Notes: generated by a model not told the origin, from the sequence alone. 64,000 bases of DNA from Planoprotostelium fungivorum (GCA_003024175.1 MDYQ01000046.1:1-64000); one strand, 5' to 3'. Counted from the first letter of the stretch, positions 48,358 to 60,817 are shown. Translations and numbers: made by a program.

Positions 48358-49960
48358 ATGAAGGCAGACACGTTCTTTTTTCTCTTGTTCGTGACTGTAG
48401 CCACTACAGATGGTATCAATTTCGAGTGGTTTTCCACAAAGGTGACCTGATAGACACATCGAGTGGATCCACTCCGATCAACTGATCTTTGTTTAGGCAC
48501 CCTATCCCTTATCGAATATTCACATTTCACCTCCTCAACAGTGTCACTTTGTACCTCTTCATTACAATCTCGTCGCCCGACACGGATCTAGAGAGCCAAC
48601 GAATGCCAAAACCATCGAGAAATTTAAGGCCAGGGGCGACATCCTTCGAAATCTCGGTAGTGTGACAACCAAAGACGAGTGAGTCCATCAGAATCGATGG
48701 AGCGGCCGATGACGTCCAAAGGTACAAGTGGTTGAAGGACTACGAGACGTCGTGGGATCCCGCACACGTCGGGCAGCTATCTATAGTGGGTGAGAAGGAA
48801 CTGTTCGACATGGGCATCCGTCTGAAGCGAAGATTTCCCAAACTGTTCGTCGATTACAGTCCGAACGAACACTCCATGCGATCCACTCAGGTGAACCTTC
48901 TCTGGTACCTTCACCGAATTGACAACTCAGGTGGACAGAGCAGCACAGAGTGGAGCCGCGTTCGCCTCCGGGTTATGGTACAATATGGGTCCATCCAACT
49001 TGGGAAGGATCCAACCGTTCTCGATGACGTCAGAGAGCAAGGCTTCCGATCCCATACTTCGACCCTTTCAGATGTGCACGTGAGAGGATGATGTACTACG
49101 AGTGCTGAATATGTTTTCAGGAATTACGTGAAGGTGGCTAAAGAGAAGAATGCCACCTACGAGGGTGAATGGCTGATATGAGATGTACCTATTGACAGTG
49201 AGAAGGAGATAGAATGTTCGAGAGGGTCAGATCCTTCCTCGTGGAGGAACTGTCCAACAAATTGGGAGTTCCAATTGGATCTTACAACATCAGTGCTGAG
49301 CTAGTCGATAGCATATACAGCGAGTGCACTTACATCATATCCACCAAGAAGGGAGACCGCCGTCTGTGTGACCTCATCGCCCCAAAGTGAGAGATCCACA
49401 CGAGTCCCTCGACTCAATCGAACAGGTCCATGTTCTACCTAGATTACGCAGGCGATCTGAAGGAATATTACACGAAGAGCTACCCCCGCAGTATCAATTG
49501 GGAGATCGGAGAGCCCTTGTTACAAGATCTGTTCGATACCATCGACAATTCGATTGCCGGAAACGGAGAGAGATCAAATCTCAGGTTCGCCCACGCTGAG
49601 ACCATCATGCCCTTAGCTGCCCTTCTGGTGTGTGGATGATCGTCAGTGTGTAGAGTGAGTTGACTGTTCCAGGGACTGCAGAGGGATGAAGCGTACCCCA
49701 CAGCCGACTGGAGTGACGAGCAGATCAAGAATCGAAAGTGGAAGGGATCACACGTCACTCCCTTTGCAGCCAACATTGCCTTCATCACCTATAATTGCTC
49801 AGCCAGCTCTTCCCCCAGGGATTACAGAGTACAGTTGCTGCAGAACGAAGTTCCCATAGCCTTTCCTGGTTGTGAATCACCACTGTGCCCCCTCCAGCAA
49901 TTGCGCAAGATTTATCAAAGTTCGCTCAACATTTCATTCAAGGCTGTATGCGGTCTATAA
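48358..49960 (+). CDS. MINPP1: Multiple inositol polyphosphate phosphatase (histidine acid phosphatase)
   Basis: MINPP enzymes remove phosphates from inositol hexa- and pentakisphosphate in the secretory pathway or outside the cell. The signal peptide is residues 1-17 ('MKADTFFFLLFVTVATTDG'). The catalytic 'RHGSREPT' motif provides the nucleophilic His of the branch-2 histidine phosphatases. The proton donor motif 'FAHAET' is the His-Ala-Glu form that marks MINPP1 rather than His-Asp phytases. The intervening helical domain includes 'WDPAHVGQLSIVGEKELFDM'. The C-terminal part has paired cysteines ('FPGCESPLCPL'). About six exons and 450 residues, ending at TAA 49960. The second intron (about 48690-48732) is placed by frame. 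Confidence 0.85.
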
Positions 49961-50499
49961 AGTCTCTGTATGATATCAATCTACTATCGATCCATGGTGT
50001 GATCCAAACTGGAAAAGGTTCAAACTGAGGGAAGACAAAAATCACGAAAGAAGAGGCTGATTCACAAACAAGTGTGCAAAAGTTTCAGTCTTGTCTCGTA
50101 GAGTGACCATGCCTAAAATTCAAGTCCGTTCTGGATGTCCTGTCGCAAGTCTGAGCAGGGGCAAATTCTCTGTAGATGAACAGAACAGCTGTGGTTGCCA
50201 TGAGGTGACACATGGTGTGCAATGATTTCCACTAAAAACTGTTTTACTTTTGCCAAATTTGGTCAGCTTGCTTGATGAGCCACAAAGAGGTCTTCTCTGC
50301 TCTTATATGACTTGAGAAATCTATCTGTGCAATAGCATGCTCAGAGTAATTCATGTGAAACCCTCAACACACCAACTGCCAACCTGCTGAACCTGAAAGG
50401 CAAAGCAAGCGAGTGACTGCTCCTCCAATGTGAGAATGTTGACATGACATTCCGTCGGGTTGTACAAAGATTGGTTGGACGTGTGTGGATGCTCATTTT
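49961..50499. other. Convergent intergenic region
   Basis: This lies between the 3' ends of MINPP1 and the receptor gene. AT-rich. No exon chain, RNA gene or clear repeat was found. Confidence 0.4.
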
Positions 50500-53400
50500 T
50501 TATTTGGAATCGCAGCTCCCAGGAAGATCAGTTTCATGCTCATATCCTCCTTCCGCTTCTGACTCTTCAGAGTCTTCAGCTTTTTCGTGTTCGTATGCTC
50601 CCCTTGCCTCAGACGCAGAGTCACTTGCCTCTTCGTGTTCGTAGGCCCTTCCCGTGTCTTCCTCCTCGTGCTCATACGTTCGCTGAGTCTGGGCTGCAGT
50701 ATCTACTACGGTCAAATTCCTCCACATGCAGCTCTACTCACAAGAGTGATCCCTCTCGTAGGCCTCGTCTTCTTCAGAGATGTACCGGGTACGCTCCGTC
50801 TGGGTGGGTGTCTGGTAGGGTGCCAGTACTTGAAGGGTGAAATCGTTTTCGCTCTCTGTCGGTTTCGATTGAGCTGAGAGGAAGATCGTCGCAGAGGATC
50901 TCTGGCTCTTTGTGGGGTCTCCTGAATTGGAAGATCCACCAAGGGAGAAGCGATTGGGATTACCTCTGGACATATGGAGATTGATCTGTGAATTAGTGTG
51001 GGTGCTGTTTCTGTTACTCTTCCTCCTTTCACTTCGCTTTGGCGCCTGCTTCGTGTTGCTCTCGTATAGACTGTGCAACTTGTCGCTCAGCACATCGAAC
51101 GTTGGTCTCTCAGAGGGAGAGTCAAAGCTGGTCGTGTCAGAAGTGTCAGACGAGCAGATGAGGATGTACCATAAATGAGCGATCTGTCTGATGGGTGTGG
51201 TCCATCGCCGGGCATCAGAGAGTCTGAGACCCTTCGGTACACCCTCTCGAACTACCTCGTCCGTCAATTTCTGCCAAGGCACAGCACCCCCTTCGTAGAT
51301 TTCCCACAAGAGAACACCAAACGACCACACATCCGATCTTGCGTCGAATCTTCCCTCCTTCATCGCCTCAGGAGACTGGAAAGGTCAACGATGTCACGGA
51401 TGAATGATCACCTTCCATCGAATGGATGTGTGGGAGATATGGTCCTCTGAGACGATCGGTGAGTCTGTGGATCGAGTCTGACCAAACTCTCTGATCTTCA
51501 CGGTGTACAAGATGTCTCCATTCTTCCTGACTAATGCATTACGAGCACGTACATCGCAGTGAACGAGACCCTGCTGATTGAGGTAATAGAGAGCTGCGGA
51601 TATATCGCAGGCTCTATCTTTGGTCAGAGGGAGGAGGACGAGAACACTCACATTCGAATGAGAGCGTTCGAGTCGATGTGTGGCTCTCTTCGCACTAGAT
51701 CTTGTAGAGTACCCTCAGGAAAATACTCCAATACAATGTGGTCCTGCTCTAAGGCGTGGTACTGTCCCAGATATTGAACAATGAGGGGATGGTGCAGCGA
51801 CTGATCATCATCAACGTATAGAACGACAGTTGATCACACCGCAAATATCTTCAGCTCGTTGTGGAATCCCCTTTGGCTCATCTCGGTTGTTCCAATTCTC
51901 TTCAAGACCACTGGCTGAGTTCCCATGTATATTCCCTTGTACACTTCACTCCCTCCATTCTCTGCTTCACGTTATTCCCTCTCTTTTCCTCTCTCTCACT
52001 AGATGATTTAATCAAGGCTCCAAATTGTATCTGATCCTTTGCGATTCTGCCTCCCTGCTTGACTTGGTGTTCTTGCATCTGCTCCAACATGAGGATGCTC
52101 TCTTTTGTAAATCCCCTCCTCTTTCGTCTGTACACAATAAACAGGAGGGATGCAATAGCACCCAACACTAGGGTCGTTCCTAACACTACCACCAGAATGA
52201 TGATCCACTAATCCTCTTCAGTTCTTCATCACAAGAATCAACGTACGGTTGGGGTGGTACTTTTGATGACAGGGGATGCGGTGAGAGTGAAGTTCGTGAG
52301 GTGATTGCAGAGACAGGTGACAGTCGATTCAGTGATTTCTCCGATCTGACAGCCTTCGCTGAACCAATTCTGTTCCGTTGCATCCCACCACAGACACGTG
52401 AAATCTGATTCAGGTGTCAATAAGACATGTCTCTGTGGACGACTCACTGGAGGACGGGGTGATGGTGTAAGGTAAGGTGACACTGATCAATTCGGTGCTG
52501 TTGAGTCCATGAATGGGAACGAAACCACCGTCATCATCTCGGATGATCGATAGACCTGTCACATTGCTCAACCTGCAACTGTCATTCAATACGCCCTTGA
52601 TGTATTCTCACAGAGGTAGACTCCTGAGGGTAGCGAACGGATTAAAACCGAAGGATGTGAGGAAGAGAGAGGAAGGAACTCCAGCTGATGCTTTGAAGAT
52701 CACCGAGTTGGGAACAGTGCCCGATGCCCTGCGATGGTCAGCGTGGCACCGATCCCACCTTCACTCACTGTGACTGATTGAAGGACAGACTAGTCAACGT
52801 CTCGTTGGCATTGGGTCGGATGAATCCCGCACTGAGACGAACTGACTCGGCCGCAAATTGGTTGACACTGCTGTTCTTCAGGACACCAACCATCACTCCC
52901 GTGATGAGAGTGAAGAAACGTTGAGAATCAGCAGGTGAGAAGGAGTCACCCAGTGAAGTGAGGAAGTTCTGATGGGATCAGAGGTGATGCTGAGATCAGA
53001 AGGTGATGATGGACTTACGGTGGCTACGTCCTCTGGAATCGAATCACCGCTGGCGATGAGAGCCTCCATCTGGTTGCTTGTGGGTGCATTGACCAACTTG
53101 GCCGTATTGGATACCGTGTAGAGATTGTATGGCTGCAGTCTCGGATCGTTATGATTCACCAGGCTCTTGAATAAAACAGCCAGCTGAATGGATGAGATGC
53201 ATGATGGAGTGAGTGGACTCACCACCAAGGAGCTGACTTGTGAAGGAGCGTCTAAGATGTAAAATTGAGCATCGTAGGATGTTGTAGCTCTCTTCTTTCC
53301 TGTGATGGCCTCAAATTTGGTCAACACAACTCGATCAGTGGATATGTCCAATGCGGCAGATACATTAGCGGCAAATTTGATCTTGATCAACGTGATGTTA

Positions 53401-56400
53401 ACTCCGTCGGGTATATTCAATTGGACCTGTTGATCTATCAGAATCATCCCTGTGAGACACTCACCTGCACTAAAGTCCCTGGCTCTGAGAGGATCGTAGG
53501 GACGATCGTACTTGGGCTTGCAGTGCTGGAGTTGCTCTGACTTGTGGTACTAAAAGTGCTCTGACTTGTTGTACTGGAGGTGCTCTGACTTGTTGTACTG
53601 GAGGTGCTCTGACTTGTTGTACTGGAGGTGCTCTGACTTGTTGTACTGGAGGTGCTCTGACTTGTTGTACTGGAGGTGCTCTGACTTGTTGTACTGGAGG
53701 TGCTCTGACTTGTCGATGGGATGATTGCCTCCCCCGAAGTCGCTGTTTCACTGATCGATGAACTTTCGGTGACTATGCTAGATCCCTCTTCAGTAGAGCT
53801 TGATGTGAAGTTGTCAGCTGGAGTGCCAGTTGACATGGAGGTGGTGTTGATCTCCGTATTCGATGTACTATCTGATGAGACAGAGGTCGACGAGGTTGAG
53901 ATCTCAGATGTTGTGGAAGTGTCGTTGGATGACGTGGCGGGAGTATCTCCTGAGACAAATGTGCTGGTGGCAGAGGTCGATGTGTCCATCACTGTAGTGT
54001 TGTCGGAAGATGTTCCTTCGTTGAAGATTGTCGTGGAGGATGTGTCCAAATCCGATGCACTCGAAGACACCTCTCCGTTGGTCATCGATGTGGATGATGT
54101 ACTGTCGGTGGATGTCGATATTGTGGTGTTGATTGATGAGGTACCTTCAAATGCATCATGATCTGCCATAGATGTGATGAATTCACCTTGATCTACTGGG
54201 GCCTCCCCAGTTGGTGGAGCACTGGTTGTCGATGTACTAGTGGTAGAGGATGTATCGTTGGTGGATGTAGCGGCCCCTCCACTAGATGACAGACCCTCCT
54301 CAGTTGGTGGTGCATCATCCATAGAGGATGAACTTGTGGTAGAGGAGGTAGCACTGGATGTTGTTGATATCCCATCTCCACTTGATGAGCTCTCCTCAGT
54401 TTGTGATGCACTATCCATAGAGGATGCGTTTGTGGTGGAGGTAGCACTGGATGCTGTCGATGTTCCATCTCCTGTTGATGAGCTCTCCTCAGTTTGTGAC
54501 GCACTGATCGTGGAGGACGCACTCGTGGTAGCACTAGATGTTGTACTCGATGTATATAGTGGACCCTCTCCAGTGGGTAGTGCATTATCCGTAGTGGATG
54601 TGGTAGACGATGTGCTGCTTGATGGATTCGGAACGGCCTCCCCATCTGTTGATGATGCGGTAGTCGAATCTGATGTAGAGCTGGATGTGATTGGAGTGAC
54701 CTCTCCGCTTGATGTTGGAGTCTCTTCGGTAGTTGCAGATGATGTGGTAGAGGAAGTAGCACTGAATGTAGTCGGAGCAGCCTCTCCACTTGGTGGATTG
54801 TCTTGACTTGTACTTGTTGTAGAGGATGTTGAACTCGATGTCATAGGACTGACTTCTCCACTTGTCGGTGGGTTATCTCCAGTCGATGTCGAGCTATCTG
54901 CTGCTGACGTGGTAGAAGACTCAAAACTGGATGCAACCGAAGGAGCATCTCCACTTGTTGATGTGAGAGAGGATGTAGTTGATGTAGTCTCTCCACTTGT
55001 TGGTGCATTGTCTTGACTTGATGGTGAGTTCGTATCTGATGTGCTGTCTGATGTGGTTAGTGTATCCACTCCACTTGTTGATGGATTGCCTTGACTGGAA
55101 GACGAACTGGTCGCATCCGATGCAGACGAGGAAGAGGAATCAGTGGCGACTTCTGCTCTCGGTGAGATGATATGTTGACTCGGAGGAGCATCATTTGCAC
55201 TGCTTGTTGTGGTTGCTGTGGCGGACAAACTCCACACGACGAGACCATTGACATCTCTGATGATGGCAGAACATCCAGCTACGGTCAGATTGTAGGGTGA
55301 TCCATCCTGACCCTGCGGTGCCATGCTAGTGTTCCATGTGATGTGGCCTCGGCTGTCGATCAAAAGCAATTGACCACTATCGGTGAGATTGAGGGTGTAT
55401 GGATAAAAGTAGTATTGTACCACGTTATCTGATTCCCATTGTGGAGACCCATCTGAGGCGTACAGACCGAGTCGACCCGTATTGTAGTTGGGCGCCAGAT
55501 AGCAGGAACAGTCAGAAGATACGGGAGAGCTGGTGGTGTCAGAATAAGAAAGGGAGGTGAGTACTCACTTGATGTTTGTGTATCCCCAGGAAGCAGAGGG
55601 AGAGATGATGGAAGGGGTGCTGTTGGAGCACGACCAGGGACCGTTGAGAGGGGAAATGGGGTTCAAGCTGTAAATCCACTCCTGAGTGAGACCACTGTCT
55701 TCGGAACTTTCACCCTGTGTGTCCACAATGACTGGATAGGATTCACAGAACCAATGGGGAGGTCGATCGTGGAGTGCCCACGAGGGATGGTTATTGTCCA
55801 GTGCCTGCTGAGAACACTCGGTCGCATAGCAGTTGAAGTCTCCACCAGCACATTTCGATGTGATGTCCACGGAATGGTAATCGTAGCTGGGGCTCTCGCA
55901 TTGACTGGTGATATCTGATTTGTCCCAGGTAGAGGAAGGACGCGCAAGTTGATTCTGAGCCGTCCATATGCAGGTGAATGTACGCCCCGCCAGATCGAAG
56001 GGCGCTGCATGACACGTGTCTCTCTTCTGTCGTGGTATCCTCCTATTCATGTGACGACTCAGTTCCTCTGATTTGAATGTACCTGTCCGTAATCAATCTT
56101 CCCCTTTAAGAGATACGTTCGAATGAAAGATACAGCTCCATGTCATACAGCCAGACTCACAATTTCGTACGTCTTGATGCCCTCTCGAAAATAGAGAGTG
56201 GGTTGAAGAATCGAATCGGGAGTGGTGTACCAGTAACGTGCGGTCACTGTCACTGTAGATGGGTACACCCTCGGTGTTCTTGAATGTAGATTGGTAGACC
56301 TTCGTCTCCCCCTGACTGTACACGATTCCGTTTGACTGATTGTCCTTGAGGTTTTGGAACACGGAGTTCTGGATGAAGATTTGGCCGCCGTACGTGGCAA

Positions 56401-57520
56401 TGCCGGAGCCCCCAGCGGAGATATTGAGGAAGAGGGAATCGTAGATGGTGACCTCAGATACAGCGTACAATGCTCCTCCGTTTCCCTCTGCTCGAATGTT
56501 GTGGAAAGTTGTGTTGTAGACATCGATAGAGTCGGCTGAGATGGCACCTCCGTGGTTATGTGATTCTGCCCCCTCGAAGACGGAATCGCGTACAGTCAAA
56601 TGGGTCTCTGCGTACACACAGCCTGATCGCCCCTTGATTCCTCCACACTGCCTGAAAGTACTTTCTGTGATGATTGCCTTGGCAGTGCCATACAATTCTA
56701 ATGTTCCGTGAAGGAAGGCTGACGCCTCACATTGAAATAAATCTTGTGTTGTCATCAAATGGATTCGCATGCGTACGAATACTCACAAGTCTCGTTGGAC
56801 GTGATTCTGAAGGGAGAATGGCCTCGAAACGTTGATTGGCGGACAGAAACAGTTTCCACGTTGTATACGGATACGGAGGAGTTTTGGTCTGAGATGCAAG
56901 ATGATAAAATCACCTGCCTTACATCCGCAAAAGACACCCCGTTCGATATCCGGATATCAGACATGGTAATCTATCGCCATCTCAATGTCTGATGTTATGA
57001 CTCAAGTGCTCACATTATTGAATCCAATGAATTTGTATTCATTATCACCCAAGCTATAACCGTGCATCGATCTGATTATCAAGTTTGCGGGGTGTCGGTT
57101 TTCTATTGCTCGTATGCTTATGGAGACATTCTCAAATGTGATAGGACCGTCGACATCTACAGTCATCTCCTCACATTGTGATCCAGACAAGAGAATTATG
57201 GCTTTTGGAGTGTTAATATCATTCCTATTTCGGTACTACCTTGTTCTATAGAGTTTTGTGAGGTAGATGTGTTGATGATACATGGCAATGTTATCGTCCC
57301 TAAAATGAGCTGGAAGGTTGTGAGAACCAGCCATAGGCACAGCATTGGATACAGTATCACTGCTCTGTCGTCTAGTATGCGGGATTTAATGGAAAGGTTT
57401 CAGTATCGAATAATTTCGGAAGAAGCGGGTCGAGCGTTCACACTAAAACTGAGCAATCCCTTTCAACAGAAACCTTTGGAACCCAGTTCTCATCACCAAA
57501 CAATCTACGTACAGTTTGAA
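50500..57520 (-). CDS. Receptor with beta-helix, lectin-like, mucin and GAIN/GPS ectodomain and degenerate kinase
   Basis: Order from the N-terminus: repeated beta-strand coils of a parallel beta-helix (57.2-56.1 kb; 'GGALYAVSEVTIYDSLFLN'); a Cys-rich module (56.05-55.56 kb); a bulb-lectin-like module (55.52-55.22 kb; 'LLLIDSRGHITWN', 'IIRDVNGLVVWS'); a ~550-residue Ser/Thr mucin stretch; a GAIN-like domain; and a GPS motif at 52.4-52.25 kb ('CLWWDATEQNWFSEGC', then 'CLCNHLTNFT', cleavable between Leu and Thr). A transmembrane helix ('IIILVVVLGTTLVLGAIASL') follows at once, then Arg-rich sequence. The kinase domain keeps the Lys in 'PVVLKRI' and 'SDVWSFGVLLWEI', but has HCD for HRD ('HCDVRARN') and EFG for DFG ('IREFGQTR'). 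The acidic tail repeats Tyr-Glu-His-Glu and ends at TAA 50500. About 2,000 residues. The first exons (57.2-57.5 kb) and signal peptide are unresolved. Confidence 0.7.
53535..53718. repeat. 24-bp coding minisatellite in mucin domain
   Basis: Seven to eight tandem copies of GCTCTGACTTGTTGTACTGG plus AGGT, nearly identical. On the minus strand each unit encodes Thr-Thr-Ser-Gln-Ser-Thr-Ser-Ser. The period is a multiple of three, so length changes stay in frame. Confidence 0.9.
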
Positions 57521-57530
57521 TGATCTTCGC

Positions 57531-57881
57531 ATGCTTGAGAGCTGGCCTCTTGGTCCTTTTATCTGCCTAACATTTGCCTCCATCTCATTCTCTATTTTTT
57601 TGTATTATTTTCCTGTATCGAGTAAAGCCGTAGACAAGGCCACCAATGACGAAGAAACTCCCAAAAGTGAACAAAGATGCACGGGTGTAAGACCTGATTT
57701 GTCAGACAGATGGCCAATCACCAACTTCACCTGGTTACGGCGGGGTCATTCAGAAAGTAAACACACCCTGCCGAGGGACGACCAGCGAATCCCCTTTGTT
57801 CGTTATGATATAGACGTTCGGCTTCCATTGTGTTACTGGCGGATTTTGGTCTTTGGTTTGAGACGATCTCCCCTCACGTGA
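57531..57881 (+). CDS. Possible small single-pass membrane protein
   Basis: An uninterrupted frame of 116 codons begins 'MLESWPLGPFICLTFASISF', with a hydrophobic span at residues ~6-28. A polar, charged part follows. I recognise no family. It sits head to head with the uncertain 5' end of the receptor gene, so it may be real or a chance frame. Confidence 0.3.
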   Translation: MLESWPLGPFICLTFASISFSIFLYYFPVSSKAVDKATNDEETPKSEQRCTGVRPDLSDRWPITNFTWLRRGHSESKHTLPRDDQRIPFVRYDIDVRLPLCYWRILVFGLRRSPLT

Positions 57882-58031
57882 CACTTGTACCTCCGGCGCA
57901 TTCGCAAAATTTCGTACATTTTCGATTCTCTGGCTTATATTCCGTACTGATGAAGATCAGCGACGGCGAACAAGAAGATATTCAGTACGTTCAATGTCTA
58001 CTATCAAAAGAGAGTTCATTCATTATCTGTA

Positions 58032-60665
58032 TTAAACGTCCAACTCAAAGATATCATCATCCTCGTCGTCCGAGACTCCATCAATAGCAGCTTGTATTGG
58101 TCCGACAGTCTTGCTGTCAGCAAAATCGGCTGCCATCATAAAGTTACGAATGGCCTCCTGCTTTCTTCCCAACCTCTTGAGGATCTATGAAGGGTTGGAA
58201 CTCCTCTCCTCTCTCCTCTCACCTTTCCCGTCAAAAAGTAGATTGGTGCCTCCTGTGGTGCAGTTTCTTTCAGAACATTCAGCTCATTCAGAGCCTCCTG
58301 GTGGTTCTCAGTTGCAGCCAACACTGTCGCCCTCTTGAAGCGAGACAAGCCACTGCTTGGATCTAATCGCAGGGCCTCGTCAAAAGAGTTCAAAGCCTCC
58401 TCGTATTTTCCACTGGCTGTAAGAACCTACAAAGATAAGATAAAGAACAAGATCAACTCCCACCATTCCCAAATTGCAGTGTAGAACGGGTGTTAAGGAG
58501 TTGATAGAGACTGCTTTTTTGAAGTGGTACTCTGCCTCTTCATACTTCTCTTGACGGAAATAGATCATACCCATTCCGTACCTACTCAATTCACCTCTCG
58601 ATAGATAGTGACACTCACCATGCATTATAGTGTCTCTCGTCTAGTCTTACGGCTGTACGGAAGCAGGTGATGGCCTTCTCCAAATCGTCAGAAGCAACGT
58701 ATTCATGTCCACATAGCGTGTGTGCATAAGTGAATTCGGGGTCTAAACTGATTGACTAAACAAAGCGTTAGAAATGAAAGATGGGGAAATCTCAAGTTGA
58801 GTGAGATGACAACCTTCTGGAAGAAACGAATGGCAGACGAATGATCCCTCTGTCGAGAAAAGCAATTTCCTAGAGCACACCAGCTTTCAGGGGAATGGGG
58901 GTCAGACTCAGTCAGCTCTTGTGCCAAGTGGGACAAGTCTACGTCCTTCTTCATGTGCCACAGCACTGTGCTGAACACCTCCATCCCCTCTGCTCCGTAA
59001 GGTCGAATACGTCGTATCTGCACGCATCAACTCCCTTTCTCTCCTCACTGCTCACCTCCTCCCAGATGGTAGAGGATCGCTTCTGGTCACCCATCTCGTG
59101 ATAAGCTCTGGCCACCTGTTCATGTCATTCCACTGCTCTACCACGGCACGAACCCTGGTTAAGACCCACGCTGTGTGGTACTGCTCTTCTGTCAGTTTGG
59201 ACAGTTCTTCGATAGCTTCGGGGCACTTGTACATGTGGAGCAATCTGGTACCTGATGCGATGCACTTCATCATGCGGTTCAGGGGATACAACGAATGATC
59301 GTATTCCTAATGCTCTATCAATGGCTTCTGCATGGACCGACTTACGTTGACCATTGTCTCGTCGAGTGACATGTGCAGTGGTGTGAGGGGATCCACCTTA
59401 TTCTCCTTGTTCTCCTCTCTCGTCCTCACCATTTCTGTCCTCGTCTACAGGGATAAGTGTCACTGACATCATCTTCTCACCTCGTTCTTCATCTTTCCCG
59501 AACTGAGTCTCCTCTTCAGAGGTGCGACGAGACGTGAGACCTTCTTGTCGTTCTTGTTTCTTCTCTCCGGGTGTTCAGGTGTCTGGCAGACTACCCTTCG
59601 CTTGACGGGCACTTCTTCAATCTATTCTCTTCAGTCTCTCGACATTCTTCCCTCCATCGCTTCACCTTCTTGCGTGGGTTGCGTGTTGTGCTGTTGTTCG
59701 ATGGTGTGATGAAGCTGGATGATGGCGTGTTAGTGATATCCATGTTCAGCATAATGGGTCTGTCATTTGTGTCAGAGACATATCGTACAAGTTCACAGTA
59801 AAGGGCAGAGGCTCACGTTGAGGGATTGTGGGGGAAATTCCGTTCAGCATTCGGTGTAGACTGTTGCATCGATGATGAATTACCCAGCAGCTTTGAAAAA
59901 TTGGGAGAAAAGTCGCAGGGGGTGTCGAGATAACGCAGAGAGGGGACGGTGAGTGTGGATGGTTCCATCAAAGAGGGCTCAGAAGAAAGGCTCTCTACCT
60001 CTTGATAGATCGTTCCCGGGTCAACATCCACACCTTGAACGTCAACAAAACTCAAAATCACATGATCTCACCCATTTTGCACAAAGCCTCATAGGAGCAC
60101 CACATGTACGGGTCGGCGTCCAAACTTCGAATGTAGCACTCTGCTGCCTTTTCTTTCTGCAGTATTTTTCTGCGCCAATTATTCTTGATGAGCGAAGAAT
60201 ATTCACCTGTACACGTTCCCCAGCAGATACAATCCAGCTGCTCCGTTAGGAGTAGGGTCCTCTGTCGGTCTTCAGTGTTGCTCGCATCAATTGATGGTAC
60301 ACCTTGTAGAGCCAGTCGAGCGGCTTGGTAATCACCAGTGTCATATGCGGCGCTGGCATATAGATACCTCAGCTCCGGGGTGAGGGAGCAGACCTGACAG
60401 CATAATGACTTACTATATGAATACCTAGGTACTTACTACTCCTCTAGATTTGATCAGTGAACACACATGTCCCGTCTTTCCCGTCCGCCGAAGACAATCG
60501 GCCAGTATCAACAAGGTTTGATCGTTGTTAACCTAATGAACGATTCATTATTGATAAGCTCTCTCAACTCACTTGTGCATGCAATCTCTCGGCATAGAAG
60601 ATGGCATTTGAATATAGGTGGTCGCGAAGTGCACCGGACACCAATTCAACCAGTTTATCCTCCAT
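58032..60665 (-). CDS. CDC27: Anaphase-promoting complex subunit CDC27 (APC3)
   Basis: APC3 is a TPR scaffold of the APC/C ubiquitin ligase that binds the Ile-Arg tails of Cdc20/Cdh1 and APC10. The N-terminal TPRs begin at ATG 60665 ('MEDKLVELVSGALRDHLYSN', then 'AIFYAERL'). The usual 'DPYMWCSYEALCKMG' lies near 60.1 kb, followed by a disordered Ser/Pro-rich linker. The C-terminal TPR superhelix has very characteristic phrases: 'VEGMEVFSTVLWHMKKDVDL'-like text around 58.95 kb, 'SPESWCALGNCFSRQRDH', 'GMIYFRQEKYEEAEYHFKKA' and 'EALRLDPSSGLSRFKRATVL'. The acidic tail ends at TAA 58032. About 700 residues and a dozen introns. It shares a 150-bp divergent promoter with the ANKRD13-like gene. Confidence 0.9.
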
Positions 60666-60817
60666 GTAGTCAGAAGATCGAGCTGATGCCTTCTCTCGCT
60701 TCTCTGTCTGTGGTTCCTGTGATTCAAATTTCGCGCCAATAATCAGATTGCTTCCGAGAAAATTCTATCTCATTGTCGCGACCTCGGTGCGCCACGCCAC
60801 GCGAATTGAACAGAACC

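Noticed and set aside
53535-53718. Possible CRISPR-like array
   Set aside because: The units are directly adjacent 24-mers with no spacers and keep an open frame, so this is a coding minisatellite.
53721-54806. Plus-strand open frames with Val/Asp/Ser repeats opposite the mucin domain
   Set aside because: They mirror the Ser/Thr-rich repeat on the minus strand. The minus frame has lectin and GAIN neighbours in register, and the plus frames do not.
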